Shown: positions 1 through 16,188 of the stretch, piece after piece
How positions within the stretch are numbered: position 1 is the first letter of the stretch
How the letters are laid out: the number at the start of each line of letters is the position of its first letter
Origin: Amoebidium appalachense
Lineage: Eukaryota > Ichthyosporea
Assembly (NCBI GenBank): GCA_963693365.1
Contig: CAVNZM010000009.1
Location: 6,510,001-6,574,000 of the forward strand
DNA: 64,000 nt
Direction: 5' to 3'
Notes under the pieces: model-generated
Database searches by the model: none
Seen by the model: only the letters and a program-made list of their open reading frames with translations
Told to the model about the DNA's origin: nothing
Translations under genes and position numbers: made by a program

Positions 1-114
1 CTTGAGCAGTGCTGCTCAAGTTGGCCGTGCCCCCGCTGCCTATATCTTGTTTTTGTTTTCTTTTCAGTGATCTACATTTTCTCTAACACTTATACTGATG
101 TGTCATTACCGCAG

Positions 115-751
115 TATCTGCAGCCCGACAGGTGGATGGATGCTGTGGAGTTCGGCTCAGGCACCCACCAGAAAAGGAAACTGGCCCCTGCCGACAGGTA
201 TAAACCCCCCCCCCCCCCTTTCCAGGAAAAAAAGGTTTAAAGAAAGAAAAAGAGAAGAAAAGAAAATTGGAGTTTAGGATATGGTATCAATCCATGTAAG
301 GTAGACCCGAATCGGCTGAAAGTGAATCTTTCAACAGGTATAACCTGCGCCAAACCCCCCCCCCCCCTCCCCCTCCAAGAAAAAAGTAAAAAGGAAAAAA
401 AAAATGGAGAGTGAGAAGGAAAGCAATATCGAGGTTAAGCTATGACATCACTCCATACATGGTAAATTCCAGTATATCAAATGTATATCCCAGAGGCTCT
501 GCATATACCCAGTGTCAGCTAGAACATGAACGTTAAATGTTTTTATAGGTGCCGTTACTTGTATGCCTAGCCGAATCGTTTACAATTACATACAGATTTT
601 CGTTTCATATATATCCAAATCTGATAATTCAACGTCTAAATTTTGTATGGCCGGTGGGAATGTGTGTGTCAGAAATGACTCAAAATCTGACGGTTCCAAT
701 CTTATTTTTGCAGGGCCAAAGAGTTGATAATGCTTGGTGAGTAGCTGCCAG

Positions 752-810
<59 letters not shown>

Positions 811-1645
811 CTTCTCCCATCCCTCACTTCCCCCTATCTGCACATTACCCAGATTCTATCTCTCTCCTGCTCCCCCCCCCCCCCCCACACACACACACAC
901 ACACACACATCCCTCCCTTCCCCCCATCCGTCCATCCTTCCCCCCATCCCTCCCTCCCTTCCTCCCCCCCCCCCCCCCCCCCCCCGCCCCTCCCCCTCCC
1001 TCTCCCTGTCCTCTTTCTGCCCCTCACCCCCTCCCCCCCCCCCCCCCCAAAAAAAACCCCACCTCCCTCTGTCCCTTCCCCTGCTCCTCCTTCCCCCCCC
1101 CCTCCCTCCCTGTTCCCCATCTCACACTCGCCATACCACGCCACCACCACACCGATGCTCTCCCTTTTCATAGACTCTCTGTTTTTTTTCTGGAATTCAT
1201 GGTCATTCTGTATGCGTTGCGCACACCGCCATGTGTGGCTCGGCAGAAGGGGTCTGTGACATGGGATATTGAGATGTTAATTTACTATACACTCCCTCGT
1301 ATTAAGTCTATTCTTTGTACATTCCTTATTAGGTAATCTTGGAGATATGAGAGTCTATCGATCTGTGCACCTCACACATTCAGTATTCACAGTTGAGAAT
1401 TCCAATAATACTTATTCCAGCGCTTGGATGTATACTTGTTTAACGAAATGATTTAAGGCCTTTGCAAAGCTAACTCCCGGAGGTCTTAACGATTTTTCCA
1501 TGTAAGTCCAGTTATGTCCAGTTATGTCACTTTGCCTTACACCATACGGTGTTGTGAGCAACCCCTCTAACCCCGGCCACCCTCCCCCCCCCCCCCCCCC
1601 CCCCTCTCTTTCTTTCCACCTTTCCCACTCTCTCTTCCTCTCTCT

Positions 1646-1721
<76 letters not shown>

Positions 1722-2126
1722 TCCTCCCCCCCCCCCCCCCCCCCCCGCTCTCACTCACTTCCTCCCCCCCACCCCCCCCAGTGCTCTCTTCATCCCGTCT
1801 CTCCAGTCCAACCCCCCCCCCCCCCCCACCACCACCACCACCACCACCACCTTTCCCTTTCCTTTTCCTTCTCTTCCCCCCTCCTCTCTCCTGCTCTCAT
1901 TCATTCCACCACCCTCCTCCCCCCTCCCCTCCCCCTCCCCCCTCCTCTCTGTCCCCCCTCCCCCATCCTCCCCGTCCCCCCTCCTCCCTTTCATATTCCG
2001 TTTCAGGCATGCGGACATCAGAGGGAGTAAGTGCACTTGGTTGGGCAAAGGTGTGCCCCGATGGTTCTTCGCTCTATGACACATTCAGAGAGTGTTCCTT
2101 ACTGCCCCATTTGGTATATATGCCCA

Positions 2127-2161
<35 letters not shown>

Positions 2162-2772
2162 CCGTCTCCTCCTCCTCCCCCCCGCCACCAACCTCCTCGC
2201 CTCCTCCTCCTCTCCCCGCCCGGTCCCCTTCCCTCTCTCTTCATTTGACGCTCTCACCCCCTGTCCCTTGCACACACTCTCTATCCCTCTTTTACATCTT
2301 CTGCTCCCCCCACCCCCCCCCCGCCCCCCACCTGGCCACCGTTTTTCTCCATTTTATACACTCTCTCTCCCGTCCACACGTGCATACGCACGCACACACT
2401 CTCTCATCCCATCCTTCTTCCTCCCCCTCCTCCCCCTCCTCCCCCTCCTTCCCCTCCTTTGCCGCGCGCGGGCCGGCCTCTCTTACCCTCCCCTTACACA
2501 CACACCCTCACACTGAAACCACACGCGGACACAATCATATCCCATCTGCACCTAAATACTTACGGGGAGAACATGTGCCTGGGATAGTGTGGTGTGATAA
2601 TTAGCCCGTGTGTGGAGGGTTTTGGGTGTCAGTTGTGTGTCGAGTTGGGGGCAGAGCAAATTGAGCAACGTAATGGATAGGGGTTAAAGATGGATAGGCG
2701 TAAAGTTTTTCACCCATGAGTGGTTTCCTGAGATTTTGCATGTGTGGGATGGTGTGAGGTGGGGTGGAGGTG

Positions 2773-2816
<44 letters not shown>

Positions 2817-2820
2817 GGGG

Positions 2821-2869
<49 letters not shown>

Positions 2870-3033
2870 GGTGGAAAATGGGGGGGGGGGGGGGGGGGGG
2901 GGGGGATATGATGGTCGCATGATATCTGGAGTATGAAAAGGGACAAAATTGTGTATGAACTTGAGGATTGGTATGGAGGTAGGAAAATAGGAAAAGCGCC
3001 TTTTTTTTTTTTTGGTGTGTGTGTGTGTGTGGT

Positions 3034-3070
<37 letters not shown>

Positions 3071-3412
3071 GTCGTGGATATTGAGCTTTATGGTGGTGGT
3101 TGTCGATGTATAATATTTGTGTGCGTATGCTTGGCTGTGCGTGTTCTTGTGTCTCTGTGTTGGGGGGGGGGGGGGGGGGGGGAGGATGGGGGAGCATGTG
3201 TGAGGTATTCCTGTGTACGTGCACATGTCTGTCTGTCTCCCTAACTGTGTTACTGTGTGTGCACATAGGTGCAGCAGGGCCACGTACATCTCGACGCAGA
3301 CGCCATCCGACCCACAACCAAGGGCATGGGGGTGTTGGATTCCATTCTGCCGCATCTTTTGGCTCACCTGGATACACGGTTAGGGTGGGGGGAGCCATTG
3401 CCATCTTCATAG
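115..3412 (+). CDS. RSAD1: RSAD1/HemW-like radical-SAM heme chaperone, 3' part (partial)
   Basis: Four exons can be joined: 115-197, 714-736 (23 nt), 2007-2113 and 3269-3412, all with AG/GT borders and matching phases (2, 1, 0); the stop is TAG at 3410-3412. The translation carries the C-terminal signature of the HemW/RSAD1 family: QPDRWMDAVEFGSGT, AKELIMLGMRTSEGV, then VQQGHVHLDADAIRPTTKG and VLDSILPHLLAHLD. This is the HemN_C region that follows the radical-SAM barrel. Family members are mitochondrial or bacterial heme-binding chaperones; they resemble coproporphyrinogen dehydrogenase but are not oxidases. The SAM-binding CxxxCxxC half lies upstream of the window, so location and start cannot be judged. 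Introns are filled with poly-C, CT and poly-G tracts. A clean poly(A) signal follows at 3569-3574. The identification comes from remembered family pattern, not from a search. Confidence 0.82.
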
Positions 3413-3568
3413 GCGCTTATGTATCTACTGCGACTATAGTTATTAGTAAGTGTCCTAGTGATAAATAATCCACTTTCGAATGCTCAAGCTGGTAAACTTG
3501 ACTTACATTAGCTAAATGTGCTTCGTATCGATGATTTATTAACCATTACTGTACACATTACTGTGAAA

Positions 3569-3574
3569 AATAAA
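3569..3574 (+). promoter_or_regulatory. Poly(A) signal AATAAA of the RSAD1-like gene
   Basis: A canonical AATAAA lies about 160 bases after the RSAD1-like stop codon, in unique sequence just before the next low-complexity block. Position and strand fit a cleavage and polyadenylation signal for that gene. Confidence 0.55.
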
Positions 3575-3754
3575 CGGCTCATATGAACATCTCAGACTCG
3601 CAGGGCAATATTGTGTGTATCAGGAAACTAAGTCGATCCTCTTCCTCCCCCCCCCCCCCCCCCCCCCCCCCGCCCTGCCCCACCCTCTCCCTCCACCCCA
3701 CCTCCCCCCCCCCCCCCACCCCCTCCCTCCCTCCTTCCCTCCCCCGCCCCAACA

Positions 3755-3817
<63 letters not shown>

Positions 3818-3969
3818 CAGTTCTAGGTGTTGCCTGCCCTTTGTGCACTGTGTCTGTTTTTGGCACCCTAACTTTTCTCAGACATGGTGTCTGACGAATG
3901 TTGTTGTTTTCACTGTACGGATATGTGCACATGTACAGGGTAGTGGACAACGGGCGGTGGTTGGGAACA

Positions 3970-3971
<2 letters not shown>

Positions 3972-4063
<92 letters not shown>

Positions 4064-4088
4064 TTGTGTGTGTGTGTGTGTGTGTGTT
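3972..4088. repeat. (GT)n microsatellite
   Basis: About 117 bases of almost uninterrupted GT dinucleotides with one or two single-base breaks near the 3' end. It is typical of dozens of such tracts in the window and can adopt left-handed DNA in principle. Confidence 0.95.
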
Positions 4089-4362
4089 TGTGGGGGAAGG
4101 GGGAGGAGGGGGTGGGTAGTGGAGGGCTATGTGTGTGCGTGTGGTACACGTTTGGGGGGGGAGAGGGGCCAGAGGGGGGGGGGGGGGGGGGGGGGGGCAT
4201 CGGATCTGTTGGGAATATGTTCTATTTGGCTGTGAAGTTTTTTGATTTGCAGCATGTACAACTTATGATCATTAAATTACATCAGCATATAAACGAGAGC
4301 AAAATGCATGCATTTGGACATTCTGCTAGTAAATACTATCACCGTAGCTCTTCCCGATACTA

Positions 4363-4399
4363 GTTAATAATTAAATTTAAGCTAAATTTAATTATTAAC
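4363..4399. repeat. Perfect inverted repeat, 17-base arms, 3-base loop
   Basis: The arm GTTAATAATTAAATTTA is followed by AGC and then by its exact reverse complement. It is AT-only apart from the ends and lies between genes. It could be a cruciform or hairpin; no transcript is evident. Confidence 0.85.
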
Positions 4400-4651
4400 T
4401 TTTATTGGCTAGCCACTGGCTTAAATGCTGTTAACGTTAAGCCAGAGGCTCGACTGCAAACCACAGATGGTAGGTTCACCGGACGAAAGCCCTGGCTTCG
4501 GACACATCACCACGTGCACACTGCACACCCGTCGTCGACGTCTGACTTAGGCTTAATACTACTGTCACGTTACTGGTGCTAACATTATCTGCGTTGACAG
4601 AGTTGCCTGAAAGCAAATCCATGCTTAGAGCCCCGTTGGCCTGCTCAGATT

Positions 4652-4684
<33 letters not shown>

Positions 4685-4968
4685 GGGGTGTGTGTCTGTG
4701 TGCGTGTGTACGTTTAATTGTGTGTGTCCGACACGGTGTAAGTGTGGGTGTGGGTGTGAGTGTGTGATGTCGAGCGAGTTGGAGTGGACGAGTGAGAGAG
4801 GGAGAATCGGACGGAGAGAGGAAGAGCTATAGATCGCATGCATATCATATAAATAACTAGATTTATTTACAGATAAACAGATATAGAGAGATTGAGAGGA
4901 GAGCGGGGAAAGAAGAGAGAAGGAAGGATGGGGAGAGGGAGAAAGAGTGATGGAACTCTAGAACGGGC

Positions 4969-5003
<35 letters not shown>

Positions 5004-5082
5004 GGGAGGGGGGGGGGGGGGGGGAGGGAGAAAGAAAGAGAAAGAAAGAGGAGGAGGATAATCAAGAAGAAAGAGGGAGTCT

Positions 5083-5136
<54 letters not shown>

Positions 5137-5276
5137 GGAGAGAGAGATAGTGTTTGTGTGTGTGTCTGTGAGGGGGGGGGGGGAGGGAGAGAGAGAGAGA
5201 AAGAGGGAGAGGGAGAGGGGGGGGGGAGGGAGGGAGGGAGGGAGGGAGAGAGGGGGGGGGGGGGGGGGGAGCGAGA

Positions 5277-5410
<134 letters not shown>

Positions 5411-5708
5411 AGAGACTCTGTGAGAGAGAGAGAGAGAGAGAGATTCTGACAGAGAGAGGGGGGGGGGGGGGGGGGGGGGGAAGGGGGGTGGGTAGAAGAG
5501 AGAGAGGGGGAGGGGGGAGAGGGGGGAGGGGGAGCCGCATGCGGGGCTGCTTAGCCAATTAGAGGGAGAGGGAGGGGAGGGGGGGCTCTAAGAGAGAGGG
5601 AGAGCCGAGGGTGAGTGGGAGGAAGAGGGCGGGGAGGGGGAGGGGGAGGAGGGGGAGGGGAGGGGGGCCACAGAAATGTTTCACAGGGGATCGGGGACGG
5701 GAGGGGAG

Positions 5709-5744
<36 letters not shown>

Positions 5745-6204
5745 CGCAGGATGATGTTTGCATGTGGATATTATTTGCGTTTTTTTCTAGATCTCGCGCA
5801 CCTTAAATTAATTGGTGTCCGAACTTTTGCACATGTCTCCCTCTCGCCAAAGGGGTCACCTGAGCTTATTGCACGATGGTTTAAATTTCGCTTGTATCAT
5901 ATCTGTCGTCAACGTTGGCCTGCGGTTTGGGTCAGGATGGATGTATGTATCACGTGCACGATATCGATGGATGGGGTCGTGGTATCAAAATATACGTGGA
6001 TACCATCATAAACTGCAACTCAGCTCTCAGCATGTTTCTTTTTATTATCTGTGCATGCCCTGAGTCTGGATATTTCTCAAACATGGGATCAGCTGAGGTC
6101 AAACGACTATGTGCAACTTGCAGCTCCTGGAATCATCTGTGTGCCTGTGTGCCCGTGTTCAACTGCGGCTAACACTCGTCAAATTCCTTCACGAACACAT
6201 GTGC

Positions 6205-6244
6205 CACGGCCATCTAGAGACTCTAGAGTCTCTAGATGGCCGTG
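6205..6244. repeat. Perfect 40-base palindrome
   Basis: Reading from CACGGCCATCTAGAGACT to its mirror half ending in GGCCGTG, the 40 bases equal their own reverse complement with no spacer. It sits in unique intergenic sequence about 870 bases upstream of the ATP-grasp gene. Function unknown. Confidence 0.9.
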
Positions 6245-6522
6245 CACATATGCACATGTGTAAATCTGAGGTACACTGATCATGAGATTCATGTGACTCG
6301 TGCACGCGCCCGGCGGTGAAAATGAATTGAAGGATAGGGAATAACGACATACTTTAGAAATAATGTGTAGCTTGTGTAGCTCTTTTTGTATTGAGACGAC
6401 TTTTTTTGTGTACTTTGTTTGTGTAGCTCTTTTGTAGACGGCCAAGTACACTTGTGTACATAGGGCCTCAAGCTGGGTTAGCGCCAGGGGATCATCGATC
6501 TACACAAACATCTCCAACCCAG

Positions 6523-6986
6523 CCAATCAAACCAATGAGCCAATCCGTTACTACAGAATATGGAAAGATCAGCCAATCAATGTGATTTACGCTTTAGAAA
6601 CGAGCGGGGCAAACATATGATCGTACTACGGTACGGCTCAATTTTTGAATGGCGGGGAAGAAAATCAGTTATGTATTTTATATTTGAGAGCAGCAATGGC
6701 TTTTGATATGGCATTTATGAATATTTAAGAGCGCTAAAATTAATTCTTGGTCTTTAAGGCCGGGATTCTGGCGCTTCCGCCTGTAGCAACCAAGCCTTCG
6801 TTCTACACCCACGAACTTTGAAAGGGAGATTGATAGATCTTTTACTGCGCTCCCAACACAGAGCATTCAGGAATGAAAGCTGTCCAATCAATTATACGGA
6901 CCATGCCATGTGGCAGCCCAAAAAAGCAGAAAGCTAGCCACTTTTGATTCGCTAACGCGAATTTGCTTCCCAGCGGCATATATAAA
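6523..6986 (+). promoter_or_regulatory. Promoter of the ATP-grasp gene: five CCAAT boxes plus TATA
   Basis: CCAAT occurs at 6523, 6532, 6540, 6573 and 6884, and TATATAAA at 6979-6986, 131 bases before the ATG. The same CCAAT-cluster plus TATA arrangement precedes the sugar transporter and phospholipase genes, which supports reading it as a core promoter. Element identity is by motif only. Confidence 0.6.
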
Positions 6987-7116
6987 CGAGCAACACAGCC
7001 GTTACGAACAGTTGCATTGTGCTTCTTGATATCGATTGTCAACACTTTAGCCATCGCTTAGCCATATATACTAACATTAGAAACTCTTTCGAAACTTTTC
7101 AGCGGAAATACTCACG

Positions 7117-8583
7117 ATGTCTGCCTCTGATATTCTCGCACGCAACGCCCCGGACGAGGAGACACAGGCCCTCCGTCTGGCGGCCGCCAAGGGCAAAAAC
7201 ATTCTCTGGATTACACTCTCATACTCCTCGTGGTTGGGTGTCATTGCCACGGCCGGCGAAATCCACTACCTCGGAATCAACAAGTACATGGTCTTTTGCA
7301 CAACAGACGCAGGCCGCGCTCTTGCTGAGAAATGCAAGGAAGCAGGCTACCTGGACGGAGCGTGCGCCATTTTCGCTGACATGGACGACGAAAACACGGC
7401 CGTGGATAACATAATCGCCGCCGCCGAGGCCACAGGCGTCAAGTTTGACGGTGTTTTTTCCCCGTACGAGCACTCGCAGGTGCTTGTGGGGGAGATTGCA
7501 GAGCGCATGAACCTGCCTGGAAACACCAAAGCAGCATATGTCGCCGCACGCAACAAGCACCAGTCGCGCGTTATCTGCCACGCCGCAGGCATCCCTACCC
7601 CCGGCGCGATGCGCGTTCAGACGCTCGAGGATTTGAACACGGTCGAGCAAACACTTGGGTTCCCCGTCGTTGTTAAACCGCAGTCTGGCGCTGGGTCTGA
7701 CGGCGTCTACAAATGTGCCAATTACGAAGAGCTCTTGGCTGCATACAACAAGAGCGTGTCTGCCATTCACGAGAACACTCTGTTGAAATGGAACCCCGGG
7801 TGCGAGGAGGGTATCCTCGTTGAGAACTACCTTGACGGGGACGAGTTTGACGTCGACCTTCTATTTTGGGACGGCGAGTGCGTCTACGGCAACGCAAACG
7901 ACAACTGGGCCACCATGGAGCCCACATTCCTCGAGACTGGCAGCAACTCCCCCTCCACCTACACGGCCGACCAGCAAAGGGAGCTCGTGGAATACTCCGT
8001 GGCCTGCGTCAAGGCCCTCGGGTTCACGCAGGGCTGCTTCCACGTCGAGTGCAAATACACAAAGGACACGCTCATGCGCGAGGTGGATGGCGTTAAGGTG
8101 GGCCAGCCCATGCTCATCGAGGTTAACCCCCGCCTGGGCGGCGGCCGCACAAACCTCCTCCACAAGGAGGTGTATGGTGTGAACTTGCAGCTCGATTTCG
8201 TGTTGAGTGCGTGCGGTATTCCCATCAACCCCCCACGCATCATCGAGCCCACGTGCGCCGTTGCCGATTACTGCTACTGTGCGCCAAAGACAGGGTACCT
8301 CGTGCACACGCGGTTCCTAGACCACGTTAAGAACCACCCGGACGTCATTTATTCGCTGGTGACGAAGCAGGCTGGGGATAAGGTTAAGGGCTATGACACG
8401 GGGATCCCCGAGTGGGTGGCCTTCCTGGCCGTGAAGAAGGACAATCTGACGGACGCCATTGCCACCTTAAACGCTCTCCTCGATACTATCTCTGTTCCTA
8501 TTGTTCCCGAGGCACAGGCGGAGAAAGTGGTGCCGGCCGTAACTTCAGCGCACGTGACCCCTGCCCAATCAAATGCGGCATAA
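7117..8583 (+). CDS. ATP-grasp ligase, carnosine-synthase-like
   Basis: A single uninterrupted frame of 488 codons. The ATG at 7117 lies 131 bases after a TATA box, and an in-frame stop follows at 8581. The N-terminal third (about 1-135) looks like the pre-ATP-grasp Rossmann-type domain. The ATP-grasp core follows: FPVVVKPQSGAGSDGVYK near 182-199 (nucleotide-binding lysine and glycine loop), then an acidic VENYLDGDEFDVD segment, and the metal-binding end LIEVNPRLGGGRTNL near 340-355. Such enzymes form a peptide or amide bond through an acyl-phosphate using ATP. The overall plan is closest to carnosine synthase and related amino-acid ligases, but the substrate cannot be read from sequence. No signal peptide is seen, so it is probably cytosolic. 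Codon use is GC-rich and there are no introns, unlike most genes here; that may mean high expression or a more recent origin. Confidence 0.8.
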   Translation: MSASDILARNAPDEETQALRLAAAKGKNILWITLSYSSWLGVIATAGEIHYLGINKYMVFCTTDAGRALAEKCKEAGYLDGACAIFADMDDENTAVDNIIAAAEATGVKFDGVFSPYEHSQVLVGEIAERMNLPGNTKAAYVAARNKHQSRVICHAAGIPTPGAMRVQTLEDLNTVEQTLGFPVVVKPQSGAGSDGVYKCANYEELLAAYNKSVSAIHENTLLKWNPGCEEGILVENYLDGDEFDVDLLFWDGECVYGNANDNWATMEPTFLETGSNSPSTYTADQQRELVEYSVACVKALGFTQGCFHVECKYTKDTLMREVDGVKVGQPMLIEVNPRLGGGRTNLLHKEVYGVNLQLDFVLSACGIPINPPRIIEPTCAVADYCYCAPKTGYLVHTRFLDHVKNHPDVIYSLVTKQAGDKVKGYDTGIPEWVAFLAVKKDNLTDAIATLNALLDTISVPIVPEAQAEKVVPAVTSAHVTPAQSNAA

Positions 8584-13370
<4,787 letters not shown>

Positions 13371-13739
13371 TCAATCTTTCTTGGCAGCAGCGGTACCTCT
13401 GGCTCCCTCCCTCCTCTTCCCACCCTTCACTAGCCGACCAAGGTAGCCGAACCCAAAGAAAAACACCAACACCCCCCAAGTAAGGGTGTTTCCGAGGGGG
13501 TATCCACGCGAAACGCACACACCGAACGCCAGAAGAGATTCACCCACATGTGCAATAACTGCAAAGTACCAGATGTAGGTGATTGCTGTGGTTGTGAGTC
13601 CAAGAGCGTCGGCTACAATCTTGAACACGGGAATGGGTGAGTAGTCGTGGTAGGCGAGGGTGTACACGTGTAGGAGGCCAAGGAAGATGGCGCTGAGGAG
13701 AAGGGCGGACGGGTGGCGAATGGGTAGTCCTTCGGCCAT
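13371..13739 (-). CDS. TMEM254: TMEM254-like small multipass membrane protein (DUF4499)
   Basis: An intronless frame of 122 residues; its ATG at 13739 is followed by GCC. Three or four hydrophobic segments are visible: about 12-31, 44-60 (with an ITYIWYF run), 64-75 and 86-103. The segment AHVGESLLAFGVC followed by FFFGFGYLGRL matches the conserved core of the TMEM254/DUF4499 family (HVGESL, then FFFG), and the length is equal to the vertebrate protein. The tail is basic and Lys/Arg-rich. The family has no established biochemical role. It is transcribed divergently from the sugar transporter, with about 950 bases between start codons, so the two may share regulatory sequence. The call rests on motif pattern and length. 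Confidence 0.75.
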   Translation of the reverse strand: MAEGLPIRHPSALLLSAIFLGLLHVYTLAYHDYSPIPVFKIVADALGLTTTAITYIWYFAVIAHVGESLLAFGVCVSRGYPLGNTLTWGVLVFFFGFGYLGRLVKGGKRREGARGTAAAKKD

Positions 13740-14254
13740 GGTGCCTGGTGCCTTTTTTACAACTCAGTGGTAGAGAAAAGGTGTAGATGATAGTTTCTTA
13801 CAGGGGATGATTAACTACAGTCACAGAAGCAAACCAAAAAAAAAAAAAAGAGTACTGTACATTCTACACTGTGCACCGCCGCAGGGAACATGTGCTTTGT
13901 TCGTGGGCCTCGCTGGCTGCTAGTCTAAACGTGTTTACCCGATCCAAAGAGCTGCAAACAAGTGGGCCGGGGCCCGCCCAAGTGCCGATTGAGAACCATC
14001 CGCGAGGTCAAGCAACACACATTTCATTACTATATTGTTAGATATACCTATTAGAGAATTTTCAGCCTATTAGTATGAATGTATAGCTGTATCAACCAAT
14101 GCAACGAGCTTTGAAGTTGGAGAATAGAACCTTGACGTAAAATGTTGCGTACACAGTCTGCCTGTACAAATGACGTCACACAACCACCTACAAGCAGATT
14201 AGGTTGGAATTTGTCACGGAGCAAACAACTTCACTCTGATTCGTGTAAGATATA

Positions 14255-14546
14255 CCAATCAAATTCTAGAGTTGTTGAACTTGCAAACTGACATCTGATT
14301 GGGTGTTTTCTTCTGATGCGCGCTGATCCAATCAGATGCGCGTCTGGCTTTTTTGGTCATTTTGTTTGACGCACCGTCTCCAGCCTGCAGGCTGCACGTA
14401 CATACCTGTGCCCTAGGCGCCGGAATGTAGTAGAATATAGTCGGGAAAACTTGCCCCAATTATGATAAGGAAGCACCAAAAATTCCAATGAAAAGCAAGA
14501 GCCAGAGCTTTCTGGAAGGGCACCACTTTAAGCAGGGTATAAATAA
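14255..14546 (+). promoter_or_regulatory. Promoter of the sugar transporter: CCAAT boxes plus TATA
   Basis: CCAAT occurs at 14255 and 14328, an inverted copy (ATTGG) at 14298, and TATAAATA at 14539-14546. The TATA lies 140 bases before the ATG at 14686 and downstream of an earlier in-frame ATG (14488), so the later ATG is the likely start. Confidence 0.6.
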
Positions 14547-14685
14547 AAGCCAGATATCTGGTTCCAACAAAACAATATTGTGGCAAGTTGATACATACTA
14601 TCTTGCATACACACACACAGCTGCAGACACACGCACACACACACAACAAACTCCGCCCCGTACGTACGCTGTCATAGTATCAATC

Positions 14686-16188
14686 ATGGCAGATATGGGC
14701 GACAACAAGAAAGAAATCATCGGTGCCACAGGGGCCGAGGAGAGGGCCTTCAAAGACATCACCGGTGCGGGGACGGATGAGCGAGCACTCAGCGCTGGCT
14801 CGTCCGGAAAGGCACCAGTAACCCCCGTCCTAGTTATGGGTGTATGCCTCGCTGTTATGCAATCCTTGAACTTTGGTCTGGGTATCGGCCTGGTCAACCT
14901 TTCCGCCCCAGCAGTGCAGAAGGTACTTGGGTTGGGCTCCTACAACGCTGCAAACGCGTGGGTGCAAAATGCCGACCAGGAGTTTGTCTGGTCTTGGGTC
15001 GTGTCCATCTTCGCCGTCGGCGGTGTTATCGGCGGTATAGCCGGAGGTCCCATCACTGCACGCCTTGGCCCCAAACGTACACAGTTGGCGAATAACGTTT
15101 TCTTTATTGCCTCCGCGCTGCTTCAGGCCCTTGCCGTCAACCCTGGAATGATGATGGTCGGTCGTATTTTCTGCGGTATTGCCGCGGGAATCCTCTGCGC
15201 CGCGGTTCCCATGTGGGTGTCTGAGTGCTCGCCGGACCACGTGCGTGGTGCGTTTGGTGTTTTCCACCAATTGGCTGTCACCATCGGCATTCTTCTCGCG
15301 GCGCTTTTGGGCATGCAGGCCGTGTGCGGCAATGAGTCACACTGGTGGGTTCTTTACGGTTTCGCCATCATCCCCTCGGCCATCCACCTTCTTGGTTTTT
15401 GGTTCATGCCGGATTCACCCCGTTTCCTCTACTCCTCCGGTGATGTTGAAGGTGCCCAGGCCGCTCTCTGCCGTCTTCGTGGTCCCAAGTATGATGTGAG
15501 TGCTGAGATTGAGGTGATGCGCGCCGAAGCCGCCGCGCAGAAGGAATCAGGCGCTCTTGGTACGTGGGATGCCGTGAAGGCCATCTTCACCCCTCAGTAC
15601 AAGAGACAGACAATGATTGCTATCGGTCTTCAGATCTCGCAGCAGATGTCCGGTATTAACGCGATTATGTTCTACTCCGGCTCCATCTTCCAGGCTGCGG
15701 GTTTTGAGAACGGCGAGCTCGCTACCATTCTCGTTAACGTCATCAACGTCTTGGCCACCGTCGCGTGCGTTCCTCTGATTGAGCGCGCAGGCCGCCGCGG
15801 TCTCTCGCTCGGTGGGTTTGGGTGCATGGCTATCTTCCACGCTCTCTTTGGTATCGCAATGGTTTTCGGCTGGCAGGGAGCCTCTATCGCGTTCATGCTT
15901 TTGGGTGTCATTTCTTTCGCCGTTGGTCCCGGCCCCATCCCTTGGATGATTACCGCCGAGATTTTCCCCGCGTCGGTTCGTGGTGGTGCTGTAGGTACCG
16001 CTGTGTTTACCAACTGGCTGTTTACTTTTGCCGTTGGTATGTTTTTCCCTCCCCTTCAGAAGGGTCTTCAGGAGTACACGTTCTTCTTCTTCTGCGCGTG
16101 GACCGTCGTTATCTCGGTGTTTATCTTCTTTGTTGTCCCTGAGACAAAGGGTAAGAGCGGCGCGGAGATTCAGCAGATGTTTGAGTAG
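14686..16188 (+). CDS. Sugar transporter, major facilitator superfamily (sugar porter family)
   Basis: A 500-residue intronless protein. The start at 14686 (MADMGDNKKE) was preferred to the in-frame ATG at 14488 because a TATA box lies between them. Twelve hydrophobic spans are visible, split by a central cytoplasmic loop. Sugar-porter hallmarks occur in the right order: GRLGPKR-like loop 2-3 motif (ARLGPKR), PDSPRFLYSSG before the central loop, QISQQMSGINAIMFYS at helix 7, ERAGRRGLSLGG in loop 8-9, GPGPIPWMITAEIFP at helix 10, and PETKGKSGAEI at the C-terminus. The QQxSGIN and PETKG motifs fit a GLUT/hexose or polyol facilitator at the plasma membrane; specificity cannot be read from sequence. 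The N-terminal 45 residues are charged and soluble. A poly-T run follows the stop directly. Confidence 0.93.
   Translation: MADMGDNKKEIIGATGAEERAFKDITGAGTDERALSAGSSGKAPVTPVLVMGVCLAVMQSLNFGLGIGLVNLSAPAVQKVLGLGSYNAANAWVQNADQEFVWSWVVSIFAVGGVIGGIAGGPITARLGPKRTQLANNVFFIASALLQALAVNPGMMMVGRIFCGIAAGILCAAVPMWVSECSPDHVRGAFGVFHQLAVTIGILLAALLGMQAVCGNESHWWVLYGFAIIPSAIHLLGFWFMPDSPRFLYSSGDVEGAQAALCRLRGPKYDVSAEIEVMRAEAAAQKESGALGTWDAVKAIFTPQYKRQTMIAIGLQISQQMSGINAIMFYSGSIFQAAGFENGELATILVNVINVLATVACVPLIERAGRRGLSLGGFGCMAIFHALFGIAMVFGWQGASIAFMLLGVISFAVGPGPIPWMITAEIFPASVRGGAVGTAVFTNWLFTFAVGMFFPPLQKGLQEYTFFFFCAWTVVISVFIFFVVPETKGKSGAEIQQMFE

Noticed and set aside
1524-2604. Long open frames rich in Pro, Ser, Leu and His
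   Set aside because: They are translations of poly-C, CT and CA tracts; open frames occur on both strands and in several phases. Only 2007-2113 inside this stretch is coding.
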